Shown here: in pieces, positions 53,998 to 64,000 of the stretch
Position numbering within the stretch: the first letter of the stretch is position 1
How the letters are laid out: every line of letters begins with the position of its first letter
Origin: Porpolomopsis calyptriformis
Taxonomy: Eukaryota > Basidiomycota > Agaricomycetes > Agaricales > Hygrophoraceae
Direction: 5' to 3'
Length of the DNA: 64,000 bases
Assembly (NCBI GenBank): GCA_951640195.1
Contig: OX621176.1
Span: 806,001-870,000, forward strand
Notes under the pieces: model-generated
The model's database searches: none
What the model was told of the DNA's origin: nothing
The model's input: only the letters and a program-made list of their open reading frames with translations
Program-made: the position numbers and the translations under genes

Positions 53998-54365
53998 CTG
54001 AGGCTAAGCTTAGGTGGCAAGTTGTTGGTTAATATTTTAAATCTCTGCTACCTGTTGCATGTTAACAGCTTGAAGGGCAGCCATTTCTCTCCACAAGTTA
54101 TTCATAACTATGAGAATGTCATTGAGGTTGGGAGCAGGGGGATTAGCATGAGAACCCATTGGTGGTAGTGAAGGTGTAGTTAAAGGTGAAGAAGGTAGAG
54201 TAGGTTGTTGGAATGGGAAGGGTTGATACCTAATAGAAGGGCGAGTGATGGGACACTGTGACTGGGCAGCGGCGAGTAATCAAGTTGTTTCACTTTGAGT
54301 TCTTCCTAAAGCTTGTGAGGTACTTGGTAGAGGGGCAGCTTGACTAGCTTCCTCAGTTAGATCTG
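53998..54365 (-). pseudogene. Fragment of another gag between D3 and D2
   Basis: Minus-strand reading PPMGSHANPPAPNLND, then DILIVMNNLWREMAALQAV, then NMQQVAEILTNNLPPK (about 54180-54010), preceded by a Pro/Ser-rich stretch. This is typical of the N-terminus of basidiomycete retroelement gag, but no capsid or knuckle is present. Its boundaries coincide with the two D LTRs. Confidence 0.4.
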
Positions 54366-54561
54366 TGTAACAGATATGTTACATACAGCCACTATGCTGT
54401 GTTTGTACGGATTTGTACTGGATACCTTAAGTACTGGTTACGCTTAGGTAAACAATAAGTTTTACATCCCACTCCCGCTTATACTAGATTACCCCAATAC
54501 ATTGGTTCTGTGCATATCCTGGTATTGAGCAAAGTGTGATAACTTATCCCCAATCCTTACA
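54366..54561 (+). repeat. Family D 5' LTR (D2, 196 bp)
   Basis: TGTAACAGATATG to ATCCTTACA; one T longer than the other D LTRs. No strong TATA box. Followed by CTTTTTTGCACATCC. Confidence 0.92.
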
Positions 54562-54574
54562 CTTTTTTGCACAT

Positions 54575-54590
54575 CCACAAGAAATTGTGG
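54575..54590 (+). other. Leader hairpin of family D (CCACAA-GAAA-TTGTGG)
   Basis: Perfect 6-bp stem with a GAAA loop, 13 nt after the 5' LTR, conserved in D-minus (about 49156-49175). GAAA is a stable GNRA tetraloop in RNA. It could belong to priming or packaging; I found no tRNA-like or self-complementary primer site for D. Confidence 0.6.
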
Positions 54591-54694
54591 AATATCTGTG
54601 TAAATCAACTTTGACTGAAAAAGCTTCCCTGTCGATGACACGGCCTCCGTCAATGACGAAGACCCACACGAAGACTTGAATTACACGGGCCTCA

Positions 54695-57600
54695 ATGGCG
54701 TGCAACTTGCAAGGCAAACCGCCTGACGACAATGACCTGGGAATGGCGCAGATGAGCACCATTGCTGATTCCGGCGTGCCACGTCACGACCTCAGCGACA
54801 CTCAAAGACGGCCAGCATCGGCCGTAAATTCACCCCAGAGTGAACAAAGACATCGTGCCAACTTAAATGATGGCAGTTCCCAACTTATGGAAAGAGAGGA
54901 GTTGTTGCCGACGACAAGTCGGCGTGTAAGTATGACAATCGACCCAACGCTCGATACGTTAATACACACCCTCACTGAGGGTCAAATGAGGACAGGAGTC
55001 CCTTCCTCGTCACGAAACCTGAATGAACGAGAATACGTTCATCAAATGTTAAATCTATTACAGCGTGATGAAATAGATGATCAATATGAGCGACGAGACC
55101 CGTCGCCCACACCCAGTCAGATGTCAACTGTGACACGTACTAAGAGACGAAAAGAAAAGCGCCCACAGAACCGCGAGGCACCAAGTGAGACACTCTCAGA
55201 CGTAGTTGATAGGGTCAATGCACTTGTTCAGATGAGAACGGGCGGAATTAGTCGTGATGAATTCATGAGGCTAGCCAACGACCTTAACAAGGTTATGGTG
55301 CGTAAGAATAGCGACAACACCCGTCGAAATAAGACGGATACAACCATTCATCCAGATAGGGACGAAGAAGACGAACTTCTGCAACAAGCAGAAGCTGAGC
55401 TTCACCGTCCTCGACAAGAAGACGAGGTGAGTTCCGTCTATCAGAGATGGCAAGCCGCGGCTGATTGAGTTGATAAACATCGACATGGAAGTAAGAAAAG
55501 GAACAACCAGAACAGATCATTCGAACAAGAAAATGAAGCAGCCTTGAGACCGGTAACATTCACACTCAAGGATAGAGTGGCCATCCAAAAGTTGAGAAAT
55601 GGCGACATCTGTGAAACCGGAAGATCCGGCCTGGACGATCAAGGCATCGCCTTCGACGCTTCTGGAGAAACCATAGATTTATGGGCAGAAGGACAAAATG
55701 AGTGGTCCAAACGAGACCGCAGGCCGCCCTCAGATAGAAGGCGGTATCACCAGTCAGACGACGGTGATTCAGACAACCCAGATCAAGGATCGTCTTCTGA
55801 TGATGAGTCTGATCGTAGCGAAACGACGGACACTGGAAGTGACCAGTCAAGGAATCGACCATCCGATGCTACCGGACATGGTAGTAAGAGAACGTCTAAA
55901 CAGACATCAAAAACAACAAAACAACACAGAAGTCATAGCCGTAAACCTCATAGATATGAGGGGAAAGATCAACGCTCTGATTACCTCAGAGATATTCATC
56001 GTAAATATCATAAATTAATTGATGAACAAGTGGGCAAACCACTGAAAGGAAACCTATCCAGTCTCCAAACCTCATCTCCTAAACTGCTCACTCCAAAAGA
56101 GTATAGCAGTGAGGAGGACATCGAGAAATTCGATGGGTGGCTTCAATCATTCTTGAGATGGTTGAAATTGTCCAACTACGCTGGACCTAATGCTGAGCCA
56201 GAGCGTATCGCTTTAACGGCTATTTATCTTGCAGACAAAGCAAGACAATGGTTCAACGACAATGTCGACAGTGTGTCTAGGCAGAAACACTGATGGACAT
56301 TTAAAGAGGTCATCACCGGACTGTACAACCAGTTCATTCATGAGGCATCCATACAGGATGCTACGACGAAATTCTATTCGAGAAAGTACACCACAGAAGG
56401 TGGTGTCTCAGGATTCTTCTACGACCTTGAGAGGTATGCAGGTCATATGATACACGAGCCTGACTCATATACATTTAAAACCCAATTGCTATTGGGTCTA
56501 CCTGCAAGGATAACCGACGCAGTTGTCCAGAAAGGCGTTACCGCTGAAACCTCATCACTTGAGACGATCCTCAAAGTTGCTCGACATGTTGAAGAGAGCA
56601 TTCGAATAAAGCATCGCTACGATGAGCGACGCAAGGCGACATCTGGAGTAACCAGTCAGCCGAAAGCAACCACGAATATGCGGCTGCCAACAAATCAGAC
56701 GCCGTCATACTCGAAGCCAGCGTACAATAAGTACACTAACAAAAGAGGTCCATACTGACCGTATAGACCAACTGACAACCGTCAGCCTTACAGACTACCG
56801 CCAAATAGACCTAGCGGTTCTGGAAGTAAACCGATGCTGCAGGCGCCGGCACATAATAGGAACCAGATGGGATCATCTGGTGTGAAATGCTATGCATGTG
56901 GCAAATTTGGCCATTATGCAACTGATCTGAAATGTCCCAATTTTGGGAAGCCCTGAATGGCAGCAATCCAAGAAGGGGAGGATGCATTCAAAACAGTAGC
57001 AGAAGACGCTATCGACGAGAACAACCAAGAGGCAGACGAGCCTCACCACAACTACAGAATCGTAGTTGAGGAAGAAGAGGACAATCCTTTACAAGGATCA
57101 CAGTATACATCACAAGGTGAAGAGTATCACCTCCAAGAATATGATGAGTATGAGGAGTACTCACAAGAGGAAGACGACAATAACATCGTCAATGAACAGA
57201 TATGTTCAATCCGAGAAATGAGTAACCATACTCGTGAATTGATAGTGTCTATAAACGACGAACAAGTGTTCAAAGAGGACACTCAACCCAAACCATGGAT
57301 TCGTAAGTCCAGCAGACAGCAGGACCGCCCAGCAAAACTGAGCACGAAAGTAAGGCCTTTAGTGGCTCACATGGAATTAAACGGCCTCGTAGCCATTGTA
57401 ATGTTCGATACAGGTAGCACTTCTGATGCCATTAGCCCAGAATTTGTGAGAGTCACAAATTTGAAGATATATCAGTTGAAGGACCCTGTTCCAATCCAAC
57501 TAGGATGCTGCAGTAGCAGATCACAGATTAACTATGGTACTTACTGTCCTGTGCGATACGAAAGTATCACTAAGAAATACTATTTCGATATTGTAAATAT

Positions 57601-58096
57601 CAACAGATTCGATGCTATAATCAGCATCGGATTCATGCGTGAATTCGAAATTATGCTAGAGCCTAGCACGAACCAAATAATGGTCCGCAGGGTAGCCGCT
57701 CCCGCTCTAACTGAAGGGGAGGAAAATGATGAAATCGTGCACAGACAATCACTGCGACAAACTGAACAAAGGTCTGCTGAATGACTAGCAGACGCAGAAC
57801 CGAAAGGTTCTGCAGGGAAGACGTCCAGACAGGACGTCATAGAAACAGACAAACCAAAAGAGTTTGTCGAGGAGTTTTCAAGAAAAAGGTGTTCAGATGC
57901 GAACACAAAGAAAATAAAAGAGAGTACCCCACTGGGTCTAATGAAAAGATGCTACTGAGTGTAGCTCAAATTGTTCAACCAAACGAAAGGACTGAAACGT
58001 CCCTAACAAACGAGGACAGACCTCGCCTTCGAGCCAAATGGATCGAAGCATGCCAAGATATCATGCACGGAGTACCCGAGGAATTACCTCCGGTAC
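54695..58096 (+). pseudogene. Family D gag-protease (D2; 5 stops, one frame change)
   Basis: One frame from ATG 54695 (MACNLQGKPPDDNDLG) through capsid (KFDGWLQSFLRWLKLSNYAG... LLLGLPARITDAV), knuckle CYACGKFGHYATDLKC, acidic linker, and protease (VIMF-like VAIVMFDTGSTSDAIS, then INRFDAIISIGFMREF), so gag and pro are fused without frameshifting. Stops: TGA 55466, 56291, 56756, 56954 and 57782. A missing T near 57930 relative to D-minus shifts the frame just before the E insertion. The N-terminal 600 codons have unusual Arg/Asp/Gln-rich, low-complexity composition. Confidence 0.88.
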
Positions 58097-58455
58097 TGTC
58101 AGAGATATATTTTTTCTTTTTCCTTTGCTTGTCTATCTCTATTTACATCAGACAGTTTACATTAATAACCGCTTAGCCACCCAAGCTCCGCTTAGTAATA
58201 GAAGGTGACCAAGCCATATCTATATTTAGTCTACCATCACTCTCCTTATCTACATGACTCATCCATAGTCGTTATGACTCACACATAGTCAGCATGACTC
58301 ATACTTGGCTAGTATATAAAGCTAGCAGTAGATAGACTTAGGATAAGTCTGTTTCTTTCGTTAACACCCCAATCAGTAGTCTTCCAACCCTTTAAAACCC
58401 TACACCCAGAGCCTGAAGTAAAACCTTGCGATCAACCCTAGACTGCCGTCTAACA
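58097..58455 (+). repeat. Family E 5' LTR (359 bp)
   Basis: TGTCAGAGATAT to TCTAACA. TATATAAA at 58313-58320, inferred RNA start at 58345 (AAGTCTGTTTCT). The partner LTR is outside the window; the boundaries rest on the D2 junction and on similarity of layout to family B. Confidence 0.88.
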
Positions 58456-58467
58456 AGAAACAGACTT
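58456..58467 (+). promoter_or_regulatory. Self-primer binding site of family E
   Basis: AGAAACAGACTT, flush with the LTR, is the exact complement of AAGTCTGTTTCT at 58345-58356, which starts 32 nt after the start of the TATA box. Perfect over 12 nt. Confidence 0.8.
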
Positions 58468-58635
58468 CCTTCTTGCTCACTCCACGCTATACAACCCCTA
58501 CTCTGTCTGGCCAGCGCTGAAGGTCCTCACCCACAAGATCAATTTCACCACCCAGACATTAACATCGATTAGGCTTGCTCTCTCCCCTTGTATTCCCGTC
58601 AAGCCCCCCAATATCCAACTGCCACCGTTCCACCA

Positions 58636-60048
58636 ATGGTTTTGACTCGTTCATCATCCACTATCCCTCATCCTGCTATTCCTCCCTCCCAGGAAGGCTC
58701 TCTCCCTCCTGTCCCAGCTCCCTCCTATGACGAGACGGTTGACCCTGCCCAAGAAGAAGAAGAAGAAGGACAAGCGGATCCCTCTCACTCAAAAGGGAAA
58801 GGTCGAGCTGAGGACAATGATGAGGATGAAGAAGAAGATCCACATGTAGCCTTCGAGATTATGAAGCAGGATTATCAACAATTGCTGCAGGTCCAACAAG
58901 ACCAAGCGCAAGCGAGTCACAGAATCGAACAACAACTTCAAGTATTGATGGCCAACCTCATAGGCCCCCAACCTGTCCCTGCCCCTCTTGGGCCATTTCC
59001 CCAACCCTTCCAAGCACCCCCAGTATTCCCACAACCTGTTCCTACCCCTGCCCCTGTCCCTGCCCCTGCCCCTGCCCCCGCCAAGATCAAGATGAACCCT
59101 CCTGATGAATTCTCTGGTGATCCCACCAAGCTCTGCAACTTCCTGCATCAAGTGAAGTTGAATCATTTGGGACGACCAGGAATCTCAGAGGCCAACAAGA
59201 TTATCTATGCCTTGTCGTTTATGATCAGAGGAAATGCAGAACCATGGGCTGAGCATCAAGTGGACGCTTACACAACGTTGAACTGGGTTGGTGCCGATTG
59301 GGCTGTCTTGGAACAAGCCCTCACCCGAGACTTTGGAGACTTGGACCCCAAGTAAACTGCTCAACTGAAGATCAAGGACGTCAAGCAGTTTAACAAGAGC
59401 GCAGAGGAGTACAACATCAATTTCAATCGATGGGCCCATGATACTGGATACGGACAAGAAGCTTCGGTGACTTTATATAAAGATGGACTCAACCCCTCCC
59501 TTTTGCAACAGATCTACCTCTCAGATCGTCAACCCACCACCCTCTTTGAATGGCAGTCTCGTGCTGCAGAACTTGACAGACGACATCGAGAATTCCTGGC
59601 TAGAACATCTTCTAAGCCCCAGACTCGTAACACTCGCATCACCAACACCCCCTACCGACAAGGACCACCTGCTAGTCCCTCCACCTATTCCAACCCTGCT
59701 GCCCCCAGAATCAAACAAGAAGAAAAGCCTGCTTCACTAGGAGCAATTCCCAAAGGAGCATGTTTCAACTGTGGACGATTTGGGCACTTTGCCAGTTCTT
59801 GTCCCAATGCTCCTAGGATGAGTACTTCTGGTTCTGGAAGCCGCTCCTTCACCCCAGCAGCTAGAGGTCATGGAGGAAAGAAACCTAGTCGAGGGAGAAA
59901 TGTTCGAGTTCTGGAGACCTCAGCCTCGATTGAGGAGGTCAACTCCAATGAAGATTCTCGTCAAGACTTCGAGAAGTGTGGTATCGTCAACTGGGAGCCT
60001 AAGAGGAAAGAAGAGCTGAAGAGAGCTTTGGAGAAACAGGGTTTTTGA
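58636..60048 (+). pseudogene. Family E gag (1 stop)
   Basis: ATG 58636 (MVLTRSSSTIPHPAIPP), acidic Pro-rich N-terminus, coiled-coil-like KQDYQQLLQVQQDQAQASHRI, a PAP-rich low-complexity linker (59040-59085), capsid (NPPDEFSGDPTKLCNFLHQV... GNAEPWAEHQ), knuckle CFNCGRFGHFASSC, end at TGA 60046-60048. A single TAA at 59353-59355 (CAA to TAA) breaks it. About 470 codons. Confidence 0.9.
60039..60045 (+). promoter_or_regulatory. Putative -1 frameshift site G GGT TTT (family E)
   Basis: Gag ends CAG GGT TTT TGA. GGGTTTT is a classical X XXY YYZ heptamer in the right phase, directly before the stop, and the pol frame is exactly -1 (TTG AAC AGT CCG). Confidence 0.7.
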
Positions 60049-63000
60049 ACAGTCCGGACAATAGCTCGTGTGTTGCGGACTCCTTTTCTATGTGTACCAC
60101 TACCCCTATGCAATCTATTTCCCAAATTCTTGGTGCACTTGATTCAAGCAAAGAAGCTTTAACCATCCCCCTTTGGTTGGAAACCACAGACACTGGTAGA
60201 CGAATTGCCGCCAGTGCATTGATAGACTCTGGCGCCTCTGGATGCTTTATAAACTGGAATTTCATGCAGGAGCGCGATATCCCTTTTTATTGATTGGAAG
60301 GACCAATCCCCATGCGGAATGCAGATGGGACAGACAACCGAGGAGGTCCCATCGAATATGCTGTAGACCTGTGGATGGAGACGCCGGATTTTCCTAGGGA
60401 ACGAACCCATTTGGAAGTGACAAATTTAGGAGATATGATACAGGTTATCCTCGGCTACCCGTGGCTCAAACGTAACGATCCCCTGGTTGACTGGAAGGCT
60501 GGAACACTGACTTCACGTCAGACTGTGGCCCCAACCAAGACTTCTCAGGCTGGAGTGATAGTGTCACAAGTAGGCTCTACATTGAATGGCGACTCCTATG
60601 CCAAGATTATCAGATTGGTCTCACTGGGAGATCATGCAAGACCCACTACCGTGGAGGAAGATATGAAAAAGTATGTGCCGAAGAAATACTGGAGGCACTG
60701 GAAGGTGTTTATGAAGACTACCTTCGATGAACTTCCCCCACGATGACCAGAATTTGACCATGCGATCGATCTCGAACCTACCTTTAGACCCAAGATCGGA
60801 AAGGTGTACAAACTCACTGAGTACGAACAGGGAAAGCTGAATGAATTCCTAGAGGAACAACTTGCAAGTGGATGAATATGACGATCAAACTCCAAACAAG
60901 CTGCCTCCTTCTTCTTTGCTGCCAAAGGTGAAGAAGTTAATGCCCAAGGACAAGATGCTGGACTACGTCCAATCCAAGACTATCACTATCTGAATGCTCA
61001 CACAATCCCAGACACCTATCCCTTACCTCTCATCTCTGAGATTATTCAACAGACCAAGTTATCAGAAGCGGAACTGTTCACAGTCATGGATATCCGATGG
61101 GGCTTTAACAATATTCGTATCAAAGAAGGAGACGAATGGAAAGGAGCCTTCAACACTCGACGAGGGCTGTTCGAGCCCACCGTTATGTTCTTTGGAATGC
61201 GAAACTCGCCTGCCTCATTTCAATGAATGATTGATGTTCTCTTCAAAGAGGTCATCGATTCCAAACAGGTCCACATCTATATTGACGATATCTTGATCAT
61301 GGGAAAGGACCTTACTGAACTCACCTATTGGACAGAACGAACTCTGGAGATCATGGAGAAGAATCAATTGTCCTGCAAACCCGTCAAGTGCCAGTTCGAG
61401 AAAAAGGAAGTGATTTATCTGGGGATGATGATCTCTAAAGGCCACATTGCCATTAACCCCAAGAAGGTTGAGGCGATCAGAACCTGGCCTATCCCCCAGA
61501 AGAAACGAGATCTCCAATCCTTCCTTGGCACTGCCAACTTTTGGTGAAGGTTTATCAAGGATTACTCCCTGATTGCTCGTCCTCTTAATGAGCTCCTATG
61601 AAAGGATCAAGAATGGATTTGGACTCCTAGGCAACAACGTGCTTTTGATACCCTCAAGAATGCACTTACCTCTGCTCCTGTTTTAAGGACCCCAAAGCCA
61701 AATCTTCCTTACCTTCTGGAGACGGATGCTTCTGGTGTTGCACTGGGTGCAGTCTTAACCCAGAAAGAGAATGACGAAGAAGATTGGCACCCCATTGGTT
61801 TCTGCTCCAAGACCCTCCTCCCAGCTGAACGAAATTACCCCACCCATGACCAAGAGCTTTTAGCCATCATATCTACCTTGAATGAATGGAGATACCTCCT
61901 GCAAGGGACACGGCAACCCATTATGATCAAGACTGACAACCAGTCCCTCCAATACTTCATGACCAGTCATCAGCTCTCCAGACGCCAGGCTAGATGGTCT
62001 GAGTTTTTAGCTCGCTTTTGGTTCAGAATCAGCTACCAGCCTAGAATCAAGAATAAGGCTGATGGACTCTCCAAATGTCCAGATCATTACCCGGAGTCTT
62101 ATGAGGAGGTGGAGGACAAGGTCCTTCTGCTAAAAGAACTTTTTGTCAATGCGCTTTTCATCAATGTGATTATCAGTTTATCATCCCCCAACTTTTTATC
62201 CAAGCTTTGCTTTCATTCCCCCCTACCCCTCGAGATCATGGCCAAAATTGAAGATCCCTCTTCCGGATACACCCACGTAGATGGCATTGTGCGCAATGCT
62301 GGAGATCGTATAGTTGTGCCAAAGGACGTATCTTTGCGCACAGAAATTATTCGATTGACCCACGACACACCCACTGGTGGCCATCCCGGCATTGAGAAGA
62401 TGAAGGAACTGCTCCTCCGTAATTATACATGGGAAGGTGCCCCACAAGATATCACCAATTACGTGAAGTCCTGCCTTGCTTGTCAACAGACCAAGGTTTA
62501 TCCACAGAAACCCACTGGACTTCTCCAACCATTACCCCCTCCTACTAAACCGTGGCAACAGATCACTGCTGATCTAATCATGGAACTCCCTAATTCAAAA
62601 GGATTTGATGCTATTCTAGTTGTGGTGGACAGATTCACCAAACGGGCTCACTTCATCCCAACAACTGGAAACTTGTCTGCTAAAGGAACTGCTGCGCTGT
62701 TTCAAGAACATGTCTGGAAGCACCATGGATGGCCAGAGAAGATCATTACTGATCGAGGAACCCAGTTCTCATCAAAATTCGCTACGTCATTGAATGAACT
62801 CCTAGGAACCACTTCTGGGCTTTCTACCACCTATCACCCCCAAACAGACGGACAAACCGAACAAACCAATCAAGAGTTAGAGCAGTACGTACGGCTCTAC
62901 ACTAACTTCATGCAAGACGATTGGAAAGATTGGTTAGCTCCAGTGGAGTTCGCTTATAACAACCGAGAACATTCCTCCACTCATCAATCCCCCTTCTGGC

Positions 63001-63626
63001 TTGAATATGGCCGACACCCTCACACCCCCTTATCAGTTCCAACCCAAACCTCAAATCCCGATGCCAACGAGTTTTACGTGCAGCTCACTAGGGCTAGAGA
63101 GAACGCTGAAGAGTCTCTCCAAAAGACCGCTAACTCAATGAAGCTCTATGCCAATCGAAAACGTCAAAAGGAACCCACATTTTACGAAGGACAAAGGGTC
63201 TGGCTTGATGCCAAGAATTTGAAAACTGGCTGGCCCGTGAAGAAACTGGATGTCCGCCAGCTCGGACCTTTTATAATCCTAAAACAAGTATCACCTGTGG
63301 CTTACCGACTAAAGCTACCGCTGTCATGGAGGATTCATCCCGTGTTTCACGTTTCACTACTCAAGGCTCTAGAAGAGAATCTCGATCTCCACCCCCCGAT
63401 TGGAGAAGATGACAATCTCTGACCACCTCCAGATGTGATCGAAGGAGAGCCTGAGTATGAAGTGGAATGTATTCTCAATCACACCCCAGGAAAACAGAAC
63501 CAACAATACCTAATCAAGTGGAAAGGCTACCCGATAGAGGCAGCCACCTGGGAACCACAATGGAACCTCAAGCATGCAAAAGATGTCTTAATGAATTATG
63601 AAAAGTCTATTCAAGCGGTGATTTAA
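60046..63626 (+). pseudogene. Family E pol (8 stops): protease to chromodomain
   Basis: One frame, -1 to gag, ending TAA 63624-63626. Stops, all TGA: 60291, 60744, 60873, 60879, 61224, 61545, 61599, 63420. Protease LIDSGASGCFIN; RT FGMRNSPASFQ and YIDDILIM (61278-61301) intact; RNase H LETDASGVALGAVLTQ; integrase zinc domain (GGHPGIEKM... CLACQQ); core with ITADLIMELP, IITDRGTQF and DGQTEQTNQELEQ, triad intact; chromodomain EYEVECIL... YLIKWKGYPIEAATWEP with Y, W and Y cage residues. RNase H to the end of integrase is open without a stop from 61602 to 63419. Confidence 0.93.
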
Positions 63627-63740
63627 CTCTCTTTTACGAATACTACCGACATCACGATCGTTGAATCTCCTTTTCTCCTTTTCAATCTCCAACAATTATA
63701 AGGACTTCCCCTTTCCAACAATCATCAAAAGAAGCACGAA

Positions 63741-64000
63741 ATGCCCCGTGAAGTTCGTTACGCCCGCAAGTCGACTGGGAGGTGTCCACCCCGAGGGAAC
63801 CCCACCGCTTCCACCTCCAACCTCCCCCCCGATTCTTCTTCCTCCTCTTCCTCGTCCGACAGTGTCTTGGTTACCTGATGGTTCAAGAAGCCAAAACGAT
63901 GTACCGATACTATCAACAAGCCGGGACGAAACCGTAACTACCGAGGGCTCCCCTTTGCCAAGGTCGAGCACCTATCTGGGTGCCCCGAAACCTACGTCCC
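63741..64000 (+). pseudogene. Family E third ORF with H3 tail-like N-terminus (partial, 1 stop)
   Basis: ATG 63741, 114 nt after pol. It begins MPREVRYARKSTGRCPPRG. Aligned from the Met, ARKSTG falls on exactly the same residues as in histone H3 (MARTKQTARKSTGGKAPRK), with R3, P17 and R18 also matching. A Ser-rich linker follows. A TGA at 63876-63878 (CGA decay) interrupts it, then WFKKPKRCTDTINKPGRNRNYRGLPF continues past the window end. Position and N-terminus match the family B third ORF. There is no histone fold in the visible part. Confidence 0.65.

Larger units (their letters stand above)
54366..58096 (+). mobile_element. D2: 5' half of a plus-strand family D element
   Basis: 5' LTR (54366-54561), leader, gag and protease, cut at 58096 by the E element, whose left target copy is GGTAC (58092-58096). 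The rest presumably lies beyond the window to the right of E. It is the best-preserved D gag in the window and still rich in CG. Confidence 0.92.
58097..64000 (+). mobile_element. Family E Ty3/Gypsy chromovirus (3' end beyond window)
   Basis: 5' LTR 58097-58455, gag, pol in the -1 frame, and the beginning of a third ORF. It is inserted into D2 at GGTAC. It is the youngest-looking element: RT YIDD, RNase H and the integrase triad are all intact, yet it carries 9 in-frame stops in gag-pol and one in the third ORF. Confidence 0.95.

Noticed and set aside
58789..59166. Gly/Arg-rich minus-strand ORF in family E
   Set aside because: Shadow of the Pro/Ala-rich gag linker on the plus strand.
1..64000. 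tRNA, rRNA or other structured RNA genes
   Set aside because: I saw no cloverleaf A/B-box pairs or rRNA sequence on reading both strands; this was by eye, not by a covariance search.

Overview
The window looks like nuclear DNA of a filamentous basidiomycete, probably an Agaricomycete. The one intact host gene, a P5A-type ATPase (SPF1-like), has 17 introns of about 50-75 nt, and the rest is dominated by nested chromodomain-bearing Ty3/Gypsy retrotransposons (chromoviruses). I found no prokaryotic features, CRISPR arrays, rRNA or tRNA genes. I name the LTR families A, B, C, D, E, F, G, H and X; these are local labels, not published names.

Layout, left to right. 1-6424: family A, minus strand, its left LTR cut by the window edge, inserted into a family-D copy (D4) whose 3' part continues to 8807. 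8808-9208: remnants of an H LTR and a C LTR. About 9209-9680: a Ty1/Copia 3' remnant. 9988-14577: the SPF1-like gene. 14696-15939: a decayed Tc1/mariner element. 16215-16660: exons of an unrecognised minus-strand gene, split from its upstream part (29706-30390) by family X (16715-29700, minus, TSD CTTAC). X itself contains a family B element (17270-23876, plus, TSD GAAAG). 30391-34394: a short family C element without recognisable pol, containing a solo B LTR. 34388-34752: an H LTR. 34753-37593: decayed gene-like sequence. 37594-38826: a second, truncated X. 38827-49382: D-minus, a nearly whole family D element carrying solo F and G LTRs. 49383-53997: D3, the 3' half of a plus-strand D. 54366-58096: D2, the 5' half of another plus-strand D, cut by family E (58097 to beyond the window end).

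The elements share a replication logic that can be read from the sequence. A, B, E and X each have a TATA box about 31-36 nt upstream of an 11-12 nt stretch in the LTR that is complementary to the bases directly after the 5' LTR, as expected for Tf1-type self-primed reverse transcription. A, B and E put pol in the -1 frame behind a slippery heptamer at the gag stop. X and D read gag-pol in one frame. All five pols end in a chromodomain. B and E carry an extra ORF after pol whose N-terminus copies the histone H3 tail (ARKSTG at the H3K9 region). D carries an unrelated ORF of about 750 codons in the same position. X has an antisense ORF there. Nearly every element is disabled by nonsense changes reachable by C-to-T, and the two B LTRs show mirrored TG/CA differences, a signature of CpG methylation decay.
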